Shown here: piece by piece, positions 23,291 to 33,354 of the stretch
How positions within the stretch are numbered: position 1 is the first letter of the stretch
Layout of the letters: every line of letters starts with the position of its first letter
NCBI GenBank assembly: GCA_020284085.1
Contig: JACEVL010000341.1
Location: forward strand, 921,377 to 985,376
Length of the DNA stretch: 64,000 bases
Direction: 5' to 3'
Origin: Aporrectodea caliginosa
Taxonomy: Eukaryota; Annelida; Clitellata; Crassiclitellata; Lumbricidae
The notes under the pieces: generated by a model
What the model saw: the letters and a program-made list of their open reading frames with translations, nothing else
Databases searched by the model: none
What the model was told of the DNA's origin: nothing
Made by a program: the position numbers and the translations under genes

Positions 23291-24316
23291 CTACTGCAGC
23301 GGTACCCAGTCCGATGGAAAACAGTTTCCACGGTTGAACGAGTAATAAAACTGGCTTCCGTTTCTTGGCCACTCTGTGTCGTAGAGAGTGGTCTTCTTAG
23401 CCCACCATCCAAAGCTTGCGGTTGACTTAATGACTCCGTCACACTTCGACAGAACTGCCAGATCGAACGCCGCTGTTTCGCCATCCGTGAAATTAATCTT
23501 CTCTTTGGAAGTGTTTTTGTGTGGAAGATTCGTCACGGCCCAGTTACGATCCTCGGTCGCTGCGACGAAGTTCACTGAAATGTAACGTTCCGTGAAGTAC
23601 CAGAAGGCAGAATGGAAGTAGCTAGCATTGGCGATGGTTAATCCGAAAGCAAGCTCAGCGTTCTTAAGAAAGTCTCCTCGACGTACGTGAGCCACATTTC
23701 GGGTTAACTGAATGGAAGTGTAGAGAGAGCGAACTGAACGTGAAGTACCAGAAGGCCGTCTTGGAAACGTTTTCCAGAAATCGAAGAAGTCTGCGTAGTT
23801 CATCTCGTTTTGTTCAGCGTACCGGTACGGTTGACTAAGTCCGCATACGAGTTGGCTTTCATTGGTACGCCACAGAGATTCTACAAATTTTGGATCGTCA
23901 AAACGCTGGTCGTAGTCGTAATGAGGCAAGTCGGAGTCCTGGCAAGGACAGATTTGTTTCTTAAGATCATCGTAGCGCGGAATATATAGTTGGAAGATTT
24001 GATCGAGGTACCAACCGGTGCGTGGCATTACTAGGGTTCTTCCGGTCACGCGAGCTACGTGCAACATGGACGCCAGCATAAACAAGTGGTTTCCGGTTCT
24101 TTGATATCTGGTGAGACGTGCTCGACACAAGCTGACGTACTTAGCGTGCGTTGCTGTTCCATTTCCGGTAGCCAATATACATAGAGAATGGGATAAATTA
24201 CACCCGCAGGATGGCAAATCCAGTGGAATGTGATTCCACTTAATTAAATAAAGTACAATCAAACTGAGAAGAATCAGGGTAATGGTGAGTACTTCATAAG
24301 ACTTTTTCCAAAACAT
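23291..24316 (-). CDS. GT11 alpha-1,2-fucosyltransferase-like protein, open copy
   Basis: GT11 enzymes transfer fucose from GDP-fucose in alpha-1,2 linkage to galactose-ended glycans in the Golgi. The first in-frame ATG is at 24316 (MFWKKSYEV); an upstream GTG is not a plausible animal start. The protein is 341 residues: a short cytosolic tail, a signal anchor at about 10-25, a stem, TGNHLF at 74-79 (the GRxGN block), HVRRGDF at 210-216 (the GDP-fucose HxRRGD motif), and STASFGWWAK at 298-307 (the ST.GWWA block). Seven N-glycosylation sequons lie after the anchor, as expected for a lumenal domain. Length suits the family. Residues 188-194 come from an insertion that seems templated by a nearby stretch read in a different frame, so activity is uncertain. 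The fucose linkage is inferred from the family only. Confidence 0.85.
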   Translation of the reverse strand: MFWKKSYEVLTITLILLSLIVLYLIKWNHIPLDLPSCGCNLSHSLCILATGNGTATHAKYVSLCRARLTRYQRTGNHLFMLASMLHVARVTGRTLVMPRTGWYLDQIFQLYIPRYDDLKKQICPCQDSDLPHYDYDQRFDDPKFVESLWRTNESQLVCGLSQPYRYAEQNEMNYADFFDFWKTFPRRPSGTSRSVRSLYTSIQLTRNVAHVRRGDFLKNAELAFGLTIANASYFHSAFWYFTERYISVNFVAATEDRNWAVTNLPHKNTSKEKINFTDGETAAFDLAVLSKCDGVIKSTASFGWWAKKTTLYDTEWPRNGSQFYYSFNRGNCFPSDWVPLQ

Positions 24317-24537
24317 GTTGATCCTCCTCCCTTGTGACTTCTGTATCTCCACTCTCCTGCAATATACAAAGTTTCAATGGTGATGTTACATTACGATGCT
24401 CAAACCAGTCTCGAACAAGAACGGATTTAGGTTGAGATACGGCCTCGGATAGCCACTGAATTCATCCCTAACGGGTTCGGGGAAGGTTGCCCACAGAAAT
24501 GTGTCGCGTTCCTCTTTCTTTCTGTCGGTCCTAACTC

Positions 24538-25454
24538 CTACATGCTAACTGCTGAAATTGCACGGTTCCACAATTTTTTTATTTAGGCCTAAATTATAAC
24601 CAAGAAACTTTGGCATCTGGTTGGCTAATGTTTGCATGTAGCCTAAAAAAGCTATAATTAGGCCCTAGTTACTTCTGTAGCGCCAATCCAATAACACAGA
24701 AGGCATTAATCAATAAAGTCCATCAAAATCATGATCCGTAGGAGAAACCTGTTTTAAGATAGATTTGCTAAAACAAGCCTGCATTAGTAAACTAGAATAC
24801 AATCGCGAGAAAGGTGAAATAGATTAGTGGCAAATTTATAATGCATTCCCGCATTTTCGTGAAAATTAATTTGAACCCGTGTGGGCTGTATACGGTATGT
24901 GGGACGAAGGGACGTCGTCTATGGCCTCCATTTCATTAACACAGTCCTACAGAACATTACGCATATGGGCAACATCATGTTTGCATTTTATTTTTGCTCT
25001 GATTAGAAGTCTATCTTCATTATTTATGATGACTTCACTGTCGTTAAATGCCCTACGAATCATGGCTGCGCCCGGCCTCAGAGAAAAAGTCTGCATTACG
25101 TTGTAATAACGACCACAGTGGCCCGCTTGTTATACGCGACCCCGGCAGCATATTAACATTCTATATACGAACTCAGACTCTGAATATTCATGAGTAATAT
25201 CGGTCTGCTGTTGATTGGTTGATAGGGTAGGTTAATAAATATTCATAAGTAATGACGTTTCTGCCTAGGATTAACGATGCGTAGATTATACAAAGCAGCT
25301 AATATTTTAGTTTTGCCGCGCTTTACTATTTAAAGCATGCATTCACTGGTTGATTTTTCACCATTTTGTCTGTCTGGCTGGCGTGATACTTTCCGAATAT
25401 TATTTCGAAGCTATGATCGTATATTGATTAAAAACAAAAGTTATGGTAGGCCCT
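24538..25454. other. Intergenic, nothing firmly recognised
   Basis: Part of it (about 24950-25200) resembles 26450-26700: the shared motif TTCATTATTTAT is direct, while CATATTAACATTCTATATAC is inverted. No coding frame is convincing. Confidence 0.4.
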
Positions 25455-26335
25455 AATCCTCCAGTTCAGGTCCCCAAATTATTTTGCATTGGTATCCATT
25501 GAAACTGCAGTTTATTTTTTCATCAATCCCACTTCTATTCAGCAGGAATTCTTTTCATCAATCCCACTTCGGTAAAGTCGTAGTTTACGTTGCTAAATTA
25601 TTTGATATTGTCACTCTAACATGGAAGCTGGATTGATGAAAATATTCCTGTGTTCAAAATTGAAGTTGGTTGATCGAAATAGTTTTTCTCGTAAATAGAA
25701 GCTGGATGGATGAAATTAAGTTTTCGATTCAATAGAAGCTGGATTGATGAAAATAATTATTTCTGTAATTAGAAGCTGGATCCACGAGAATATATCTTTG
25801 CTTAAATAAAAGTTCCATTGATGAAAAATATTTCTTTCGCCAAATAGAAGTTGGATTGATAAAAGTAATTTTTCCAATTAAATGGAAGTTGGATTGATGA
25901 AAACATAAAATTATATCGATTAAATGGAAGCTGGATTGATGATAGTTAATATACACATAGCCTAGGTAGACTGCTTACTTACCAACGTCAAGTATGGCAT
26001 TGAAAACATTAGAATAATAAATTAGCAACGTAAACTACGACTTTACCCCCACTTCTATTTAGCAAGAATTCTTTTCATCAATCTCACTTCTATTTAAGCA
26101 GAGAATTATTCTGATCAATCCAACTTCTAGTTTCACGATAAACTATTTTAGTCAATCTAGCTTTCATTTAGGCCTACGCAATTATTTTCGTCAATCCAGC
26201 TTCTATTTACGTAATTATTCTTGTCAATCCAGCTTCCATTTAGGTAGACAATTATTTTCATCAATCCAGCTTCCATTTTAAATTGACAATACAAATGCCA
26301 GTGCAAAATAATTTGTGGACCTAAGCTGGAGGATT
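25455..26335. mobile_element. Family-B element with ~35-bp tandem repeats
   Basis: Inverted ends AATCCTCCAGTTCAGGTCC (25455) and AATCCTCCAGCTTAGGTCC (read inward from 26335) continue through CAAATTATTTTGCA. The body is a row of ~35-bp units of the type TCATCAATCCCACTTCTATT (25505-25570 and 26048-26280), all in one orientation. A second element (25571-26047) is inserted in one unit. A further copy of the left end stands at 51050-51097. Confidence 0.7.
25571..26047. mobile_element. Nested element with inverted family-B units
   Basis: An 8-bp duplication CCCACTTC (25563-25570 and 26048-26055) flanks inverted repeats starting GGTAAAGTCGTAGTTTACG, about 30 bp and almost perfect. The inside consists of about nine units of GAAGCTGGATTGATGAAA, which is the reverse complement of the host element's repeat. 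The 8-bp duplication fits hAT-type insertion. No coding sequence. Confidence 0.75.
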
Positions 26336-26699
26336 GCCAAAGTAATTAGATTAGGCCTAGATGAGGATGGCAGACAGTCTTTACGGAGTCTCTGCAACCG
26401 TGGTCCGTGGATAAGTTTTTATGACGATCAATTGTGTCGCTGACATTTCCTCATAAGAAAGCAGCCACGTGTCAACATCTTCGGCGCATTTTAACAGCTC
26501 TGATCTCAATTCTTTCTTCATTATTTATTATAGGATACATTCATTTTCGAATGGCAATCGAGAAAATATCCGCTGTCCACCATTTTGCTTTTGCTCGTGT
26601 AGGCCTATCGAGGACCAATATGGCATCCAATCAACGGCAGGCCGTAATTATTCATGAATATTCAGAACCTGAGTTCGTATATAGAATGTTAATATGCGA

Positions 26700-27032
26700 A
26701 CCGGATATGAAACGAACATATAAAACTGAAAATGAACCAGAAGTGAAACTAGCATAGAAAATTGAAAAGGCACCATAAGTGATATGAGTATAGAAAACTG
26801 ACCGCAGACTAGAGTAGGATTACCATCCAAAAAGTAAGTTAGAAAAACACTCATGTTTTATTTTTCAGTTAACTTTTGTTATTTTTCAGTTATACAGTTT
26901 TCGTTTTTCAGTTACTATTACAGTCTCGGTTATTCAGTATTTTTAGTTTCAGTTACAGTAACAGTTAACTGCAAGACATTTGTCAGTTATTTGCTATTTC
27001 AGTTACAGTTAAAGTTAACAGAAATAACACTG
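26700..27032 (-). mobile_element. Truncated copy of the TAACTG hAT MITE
   Basis: This is the reverse complement of about 11070-11411, with the terminus CAGTGTTATTTC at 27032. The other half of the element is missing. Confidence 0.75.
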
Positions 27033-27052
27033 TATCCAGGCACTGTCAGAAA

Positions 27053-27430
27053 GCGTACAAGGAGCAGAGCAGGGTGCAGACAGGGTGCAAAACAGTTTAC
27101 AAGCAGAGCAGGGTGCCTGACTGGGTGCCTGACAGGGTGCAAGAGCGGGTGCAAGGAGCAGAGCAGGGTGCAAGACAGGGTGCAAGAGCGGGTGAAAGGA
27201 GCAGAGCAGGCGCAAGACAGGGTGAAAGAGCTGGTGCAAGGAGCAGAGCAGGGTGTCTGACAGGGTGCAAGAGCGGGTGCAAGGAGCTGAGCAGGGCGCA
27301 AGACAGGGTGCAAGAGCTGGTGCAAGGAGCAGAGCAGGGTACCTGACAGTGTGCAAGAGCGGGTGCAAGGAGCAGAGCAGGGTGCAAGACAGGGTGCAGA
27401 GCGGGTGCTGAGAGGGTGCAGAGCGGATGC
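27053..27430. repeat. Minisatellite, ~42-bp unit
   Basis: About nine units are built from GGTGCAAGAGCGGGTGCAAG and GAGCAGAGCAGGGTGC. Because the unit length is a multiple of three and stop-free, several frames on both strands are open for 90-150 codons. These are treated as artefacts of the repeat, not genes. Confidence 0.85.
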
Positions 27431-27687
27431 AAGAACAAGGAGCATGGAGCAACCCCGACCGTCACAGTACTTTCAAGAATTCAGGTAATTTACTTCGCTG
27501 TTTAATGTCAACATTGAGAAAAAATAGCACATTACCAGAAATAAACTATATAACTGTTATTTGAATTATTTTCTAAGTTATCCAAAAACTGGAGAAGAAA
27601 GTTGGCTTACTCATGTAACCGGAAACTCGGTCAAGCAGCCATAGTTCTGCCGTGATTAGTAGGTGTCTGACACTTTATACATGTAGG

Positions 27688-28314
27688 CTAAGATTGATTC
27701 TACTCGCAAATCCACGGAAAACTCCCCTCCTCCTGTCTTCTCTTCCACTGCAGCTGTTCTCTCTTCATGGAAGCCTCTTCAACCTGATGCCAACCGTCAA
27801 CTCATAATGGACTCTTCTTCGAAGTCTTGCGAACTTGACTTACTTCCTCCATTCTTAGTTAAGGAATTTTTAGATGACCTTGTTCCGTTTTTGGTAATTT
27901 TATGTAACTCTTCTCTGGCCCAGGGCTACGTACCTGCATTGCATAAAAGGGCTGTGGTTTTCCCTTCCATCAAGCGACAAGGTCTTGACCCTGGCTCTCC
28001 TTCAAATTACCGCCCTATCTCAAACTTGTCTTTCCTCTCGAAGCTTCTTGAGAAATGTGTGTCTGTACAACTGGTTCACTACCTTGACCTACACTCTCTA
28101 ATGCCTCCTCTTCAGTCTGGATTTAGAAAATTTCACTCAACAGAATCTCTTATGGTGAGTCTTCTGGCTGATGTATTTCATGCCGTTGATCGTGGCCATG
28201 TCACTCTACTTTCCCTCTATGACATTAGTGCCGCTTTCGACACTGTTGATCACACCATCCTTCTTGAGCGGCTGTCTAACTCATTTGGGATTACTAGTTC
28301 TGCTCTTCTATGTT
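27688..28314 (+). mobile_element. LINE reverse-transcriptase fragment (CR1/L2-like)
   Basis: The frame reads SCELDLLPPFLVKEFLDD, SNYRPISNLSFLSKLLEK, LQSGFRKFHSTE, and motif A DISAAFDTVDH with the first catalytic aspartate. It stops at 28313, before the FADD motif, where the sequence joins GAAGG-TTAA and another LINE. Loss of the 3' part is unusual for a LINE and points to a rearrangement at this junction. Confidence 0.8.
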
Positions 28315-28319
28315 GAAGG

Positions 28320-28700
28320 TTAAATTTGACAGGAGCTATTTCAACACTAGCCAATTCTGTTATTCCAACTAAAAAATATATCAAGAGTAAACATAAAAGA
28401 CATAAACGTCTACCGTTTTGGAACGAAAATTGTAACCGAGCAATATATGAGAGAAATAGAATTCGGAATAAGATGAACTAGTCAAGGCATTTAGATGATT
28501 AGGCCTATGTAGAGTTTAAGAGACAAAATGCATTAGCAAAAAGAATGATAGCAGATGAGGCAAGAGCTAGCTGGGAAACTTATTGTAGCGAATTAAATAA
28601 TCAGTCAAAATTATCATCGATTTGGAATATGGCACGCAGAATGGAAGGGGTGGCATCAGCAACATCCATTCCCACACTTCAGTGTGAGGACACTAAGGCA
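28320..28700 (+). mobile_element. LINE fragment, endonuclease-RT linker (jockey-like), downstream half
   Basis: From the TTAA at 28320-28323 the frame reads LTGAISTLANSVIP, LPFWNENCNRAIYERNR and, after a frameshift, SWETYCSELNNQSKLSSIWN, the linker between endonuclease and reverse transcriptase. It is the direct in-frame continuation of the minus-strand piece at 31440-32212, which ends at the same TTAA. Confidence 0.8.
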
Positions 28701-28906
28701 GGACCAAGCGGGGTAAATAATTACCCCAGGGGTATTTGGATGTTGATTGCGGAGCAACTGTGGGGAGTTATAATTTGACGTTTCATGTGTTTACAAGTTA
28801 ATACCCCAGACATATTCTGACAGCATAACCACCTTGATGTCATGTTGTGGGGAAAAGATATTTGAGTCCAAAGTGTAATGGGGTAATTATTTACCCCGCT
28901 TGGTCC
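28701..28906. mobile_element. 206-bp palindrome-ended MITE
   Basis: The first 27 bp (28701-28727) and last 27 bp (28880-28906) are perfect inverted copies. Each contains its own near-palindrome GGGGTAAATAATTACCCC. The outer motif GCTTGGTCCTCGACGT matches the terminal region of family-A foldbacks (31395-31412 and 46-68), so this is probably a small element derived from those termini. No target duplication is evident. Confidence 0.75.
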
Positions 28907-31439
28907 TCGACGTCGTTATTTTTTCGAACATAGGAAAAAAATATTTTTTAAATATCTGAGCTCAGAAGTAACTTAAAATCATAAATAAAGTGTTGAATCT
29001 ACCAAAGAATTAAGTTTTAATAGTTGCATAATTGTGGAGAGTCTATTTTCCAAGATGGCGGCCAATATGTTCGACAAAACACACAAAAATGCATAACCCA
29101 GCTCATAGACAGGTTATAATAACAAACGAAGTGTCAAATTTAGTATTTTCAAGGTCAGGGATTCGCTCTGTCGTAACGGCAATAGTATGACAGTGTTAAT
29201 TTCCAAGATGGCGGCCAATATTGCCGCTAAAACATAAAACTATGTGTATCTCAGCTCACAGGTAAGATATATTAACAAATGAAGTGTCAAATTTAGCATA
29301 TTCACGGTCACGGAATTGACTTATCGTAGTGGCATTAGTGTGTAAGTGTTACTTTTCAAGATGGCGGTCAATATTAGGGTTGTTAAAATCGTTTTTTTGG
29401 CAATCGGAATTTCGGTTTTAGAAATCCGATTTTAAACCGAATTTCGTTTTTTATTGGCCTTTATAGAAAATTTAATATATTATTATATAACGCAAGTTAT
29501 TTTATATATTAGGTATCATAATATACATTAAATAAACAGCTTCTTATTGGCCGGCTATATTCGATGAAAACAATCGTAAGCACTAAAGAAATGCATGAAT
29601 TAATTCTGTCTGATTTTTTTAAAGTCGAATTTCGTTTTTTCAATGATAAAAACCGAATTTCGTTTTCAAAACTGAAATTCGGATTGCCGAATTTCGTTTA
29701 ACATCTCTAGTCAATATGGCGCCAAAACACAGAAATTTGTATATCTCAGCTCATATTTTGCTTTATGCGGCCATAATGGACGCCATCTTGAATAGTAACG
29801 CTCCAATACTATTGCCACTACTAGAAATCGATACGTTGATCTTGAATGTATTAAATTGACACTTATTTTTTTATTTTAGCTAAACTTAAAGCTGAAATAT
29901 GCATTTTTTTATGCGGCCACATTGGTTGCCATCTTGGATAGTATCATCCCGACACTTTTGCAACTGCTGAAAAACGACTGTTTGACCTTGAAATTATAAA
30001 TTTGACACTTCATTTGCTATCGTAGCTTACCTATCAGCTAATATATTTATATTTGTGTTTTGGCGGCCATATTGGCTGCCATCTTGGAAAGAAACACTCG
30101 CACACTATTGGCACTACGAGAAATGGATGCCTTGATCTTGAAGCTATTAAATTCGACACTTTATTTCTTATGGTAGCTTACCTATGAGGTGAGACGTAAA
30201 TATTTTGTTTTGGCGGCCATATTGGCCGCCATTTTGGATAGTATCAATCTAACACTACTGCAACTACGAGAAATCGATTTCTTGATCTTGAAACTATTAA
30301 ATTTGATACTTCATTTGTTATTGTAGCTTATTTTGATCTGAGATTTACAAATTTCTGTGTTTTGGCGGCCATCTTGTTCGCCATCTTGGATAGTAGCATC
30401 CCCACACTATTGCTACTATGAAAAATCGATTGATTGACCATAAAATTATTAAAATTTTAGCTTCATTTGTTACTGTAGCTTGCCTATGAGCTGAGATATG
30501 CATGTTGTGTGCTATGGCGGCCATATTAGCCGCCATCTTGAAAAATAACACTCGCACACTATTGGCGCTGCAATAAATCGATTCGGTGACCTTGAATCTA
30601 TTTAATTAGACACTCTATTTGTTATGGTAACCTACCTATAAGCTGAGATAGACATTCATTTGTTTAAGCGGCACTACGAGAAATGGATGCCTTGATCTTG
30701 AAGCTATTAAATTCGACACTTTATTTCTTACGGTAGCTTATTGCTTATCGACACTTTTTTTCTCTGAATTTTTATTTCTTACGGCCGCCATCTTGGATAC
30801 TAACACTCCCACACTATTGGCATTACGAAAAATGGTATCCTTGTTTTTGAAACTATTAAATTCGACACTTCATTTGTGGCTGCAGCTTGCCTATGAACTA
30901 AGATATGCATTTTGTGTTTTATGGCGGCCATATTGGCCGCCATCTTGGAAAGTAACACTCGCACACTATTGGCACTGCAATAAGTCGATTTGGTGACCTT
31001 GAATCTATTTAATTAGACACTCTATTTGTTATGGTAACTTAACTATGAGCTGAGATATACATTTTTGTGTGTTTTGGCGGCCATATTGGCCGCCATCTTG
31101 GAAAGTAACACTCGCACACTATTGGCACTGCAATAAGTCGATTCGGTGACCTTGAATCTATTTAATTAGACACTCTATTTGTTATGGTAACTTAACTATG
31201 AGCTGAGATATACATTTTTGTGTGTTTTGGCGGCCATATTGGCCGTCATCTTGGAAAGTAACACTTGCACCACATTGGCACTACAAATAATGGATTCCTT
31301 GACCTTGACACTATTAAATTCGATACTTCATTTGTTATTTTAGCTTACCTGTGAGCTGAGATATTACAAATTGTGGTGGGGTAAAAAATTACCCCGCTTG
31401 GACCTCGACGTAGTGTAAAATGTTTTGGTCCTGCGAAGG
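28907..31439. mobile_element. Family-A TTAA foldback element, copy without a central gene
   Basis: Monomers of ~155 bp run in one orientation (CCAAGATGGCGGCCAATAT) from about 28960 to 29755, then switch at TCTCAGCTCATATTTTGC to the opposite orientation until 31365. The right terminus is about 75 bp ending CCTGCGAAGG, with TTAA at 31440-31443. The left terminus is rearranged and overlaps the MITE at 28701-28906. The element holds only the hAT MITE at 29375-29709 and no open frame. At about 30665-30780 monomers are scrambled. Confidence 0.7.
29375..29709. mobile_element. hAT-type MITE inside a satellite monomer
   Basis: An 8-bp duplication GTCAATAT (29367-29374 and 29710-29717) flanks ends TAGGGTTGTTAAA and, inverted, TAGAGATGTTAAA. 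The inside has repeated AATTTCGTTTT / AAACCGAATTTCG motifs. The interrupted monomer resumes exactly after the duplication. Confidence 0.85.
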
Positions 31440-32212
31440 TTAAGAAGGTTTTATTTATATCTTCATCCAAAAGGTTATCTGTAACATGAAATTTACTTTC
31501 ATTTTTATAAATTTTCCAATCTGCCTTTTTTAAATTCCATGCATGCATTCCCATACTATCTTCAAGAGTAACAATCTCATTAACTTTTTTAATGACAGGG
31601 AGGTGATCTGATCCTAGGGAGGTATTTTCAATAAACTGGGAACAATTAAGAGCCAGATCAGGAGATGTGATTGTCAAATCTATGAATAGACGAAGTGACC
31701 ATCATAATTAAGAGCCAGATCAGGAGATGTGATTGTTAAATCAATGACAGAATTTATGTTAGATTGATTAGAGGTTATATGAGTTGCTTTACCAGTGTTT
31801 AATACTGTGAGATTGTTTTCTGTTATTTTAGCTTCCAAAATTCTACTATTTGTATTATTCAGACTACTTCCCCACATTTTATTATGAGAATTAAAATCTC
31901 CAACTGCAATATTTCTTTTGTTTCTAAATATGCTGCTCAATGTTTCACAATCTATCTTAGCTGATGGAGGTATATAGATATTAAAAATGTGGACCCATAT
32001 GAGTATTAATTTCCAAGCACTGATTTTCAATATTTGGAATTTATTTACTTTTAATAATAGTGAAATTCAGTCCATTTTAATTAAGAAGGTTAAGCCACCT
32101 CTCTTACTTACATCTGGATTATCTCGTCCTACCATATTATACCCATCAAAATAGGGTTTCTTCTATGCTCGTTCATGAAAGTTTCCTGTATGCAAATTAG
32201 ATCTGGTGAATG
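31440..32212 (-). mobile_element. LINE endonuclease fragment (jockey-like), upstream half
   Basis: The minus strand reads an APE-type endonuclease with frameshifts: ICIQETFMNE near 32180, GDFNSHNKMWGS, the IDLTITSPDLALN block and SDHLPVIKK (the catalytic SDH). It then passes to the linker WNLKKADWKIYK and DEDINKTFL, ending at TTAA 31440-31443. A short duplication around 31665-31740 repeats the ITSPDLALN segment. Joined to 28324 it gives an uninterrupted frame. Confidence 0.85.
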
Positions 32213-32520
32213 TGTAACGACCGTGTATAACACGGGTTACTTCCGGTTGTCGGCCATATTGGTAGGACGCCATTTTTATCGACGCGACGATAGGAGCGCC
32301 GCCTATCGATCGCGATTGTCGCGACGAGGGTCTAGTAAGTTCAAGTCGCGCTTATTTCCCACGATCGGCCGAAGACGGATCGCGGCTCGCGTAGGCGTGG
32401 GAGAGTAATACTTAGACTGACACCGACAATGACCGACAGATATAATCGCGCTGACAGCGACTCGGACACATAAGACGCACACGTATAGGCGAACCATAGA
32501 CTACTTAAATTACAGGACTG
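32213..32520. other. GC-richer unassigned block
   Basis: The LINE ends abruptly at ACCGTGTATAACACGGGTTA. The block is rich in CG dinucleotides, unlike its surroundings, and may be the edge of another mobile element. No gene is recognised. Confidence 0.35.
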
Positions 32521-32659
32521 TAGGCGCTCATGCTCGGGACTTGGAACTTGGGTCCATTCTCAATTTACACTTTGTATCACAAAAAATTAACAAATAGTCC
32601 GATTTGCATGATCTTTTTTTGTTCTATTTGTCTCGACGAGAGCTATATTGGGGAAAATA

Positions 32660-33060
32660 TTGACACTAAATTCTGGATAATTCAAGGTCATTTCAAGGTC
32701 AGAAATAATGAAATCTAGCAAAAATCAGAGAAAAATGGCCAGTTCTCAGCCAATAATTCTTCAAATCAGCTAATTCTTTCTTGAGTTTCTCTTCTATATA
32801 AGGGCTACCTGGGACAAGAAACAAGGCTATTAAATGTAAGGCGATCCAAGGTTATTTGAAGGTCAAAAAGGTCAATTTGAGAGGAAAATCAGAGAAAATA
32901 GCCATAGCTCAGACAAATATTGTTACATTTTAATTATTCTTTTACCAATTTGCTCATGCCGATAAGGGCAAGACGACAGAACCTAAAGGTTAAAATAATC
33001 CAAGGTCATTTCAAGGTCAGAAGGTCAAAATCAAAAGAAAATGACCATATCTACGCCAAA
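32660..33060. repeat. Degenerate ~160-bp tandem repeat
   Basis: Three units carry CAAGGTCATTTCAAGGTC, AATCAGAGAAAA and a CCATATCTC/AGTTCTCAGCC block. The repeat is non-coding. Confidence 0.6.
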
Positions 33061-33109
33061 TGTTGTTTTATTTGATTGATTCTGTGTAATGGTCATTGTT
33101 CCTTATAGA

Positions 33110-33350
33110 CCACATACAAATTTCAGCTTGCTGAGACGTGTAGAATGGTAGCAAGTATGCTAATATTACAATTCTTCGAATGCTGAGACGCAAAGAATTG
33201 TGGTGTGTATGTTAAAATTACCATTCTTCGATTGCTAAGACACAAAGAAAGTGTGTATGCTACAATTACCATTCTTCAATGCTAAGATGCGTAGAATTGC
33301 TAAAATTACGACTCTTCAACTGCTCAAACACATAGAATTGTCGTACATAT
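33110..33350. repeat. Degenerate ~60-bp tandem repeat
   Basis: Four units are of the type TGCTGAGACGCAAAGAATTG ... TATGCTAAAATTACCATTCTTC. No coding potential is seen. Confidence 0.6.
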
Positions 33351-33354
33351 GCTA

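Larger units (their letters stand above)
16417..24537 (-). repeat. Six-unit tandem array of a GT11 gene, 1348-bp period
   Basis: Units start at 16417, 17765, 19113, 20461, 21809 and 23157, and a partial seventh start (GTCGGTCCTAACTC) closes the array at 24524-24537. The first five are 1348 bp. The last carries +17 in the coding region and +2 in the promoter-side CT run. Units are nearly identical; one visible difference is CAAACCAGTC beside units 1 and 6 and CAAACGAGTC beside units 2-5. Each unit contains one minus-strand coding exon plus about 300 bp of spacer. A TTGTATATTGCAG acceptor-like sequence lies about 40 bp before each ATG, which suggests a 5'-UTR intron. Confidence 0.95.

Noticed and set aside
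24317..24352. An extra 12 N-terminal residues (starting at GTG) for the GT11 protein.
   Set aside because: GTG is not a credible animal start. The next in-frame ATG gives a short tail directly before the membrane anchor, and an acceptor-like TTGCAG precedes it.
27053..27430. CRISPR array (regular short repeats).
   Set aside because: Units are contiguous without unique spacers and the genome is animal. The same applies to 33900-34505, 1518-1650 and 53039-53160.
27000..27465. Cys/Ala/Pro- or Gln/Arg-rich proteins of 120-148 residues on both strands.
   Set aside because: They are translations of the 42-bp minisatellite in several frames, with no protein-like features.
31380..31439. The shared GCAGGA near the right foldback end as part of the LINE (AFTER TTC..CAGGAGCT).
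   Set aside because: The unrelated locus at 80-96 has the same bases up to TTAA, so they belong to the element. The resemblance to LINE sequence is chance.
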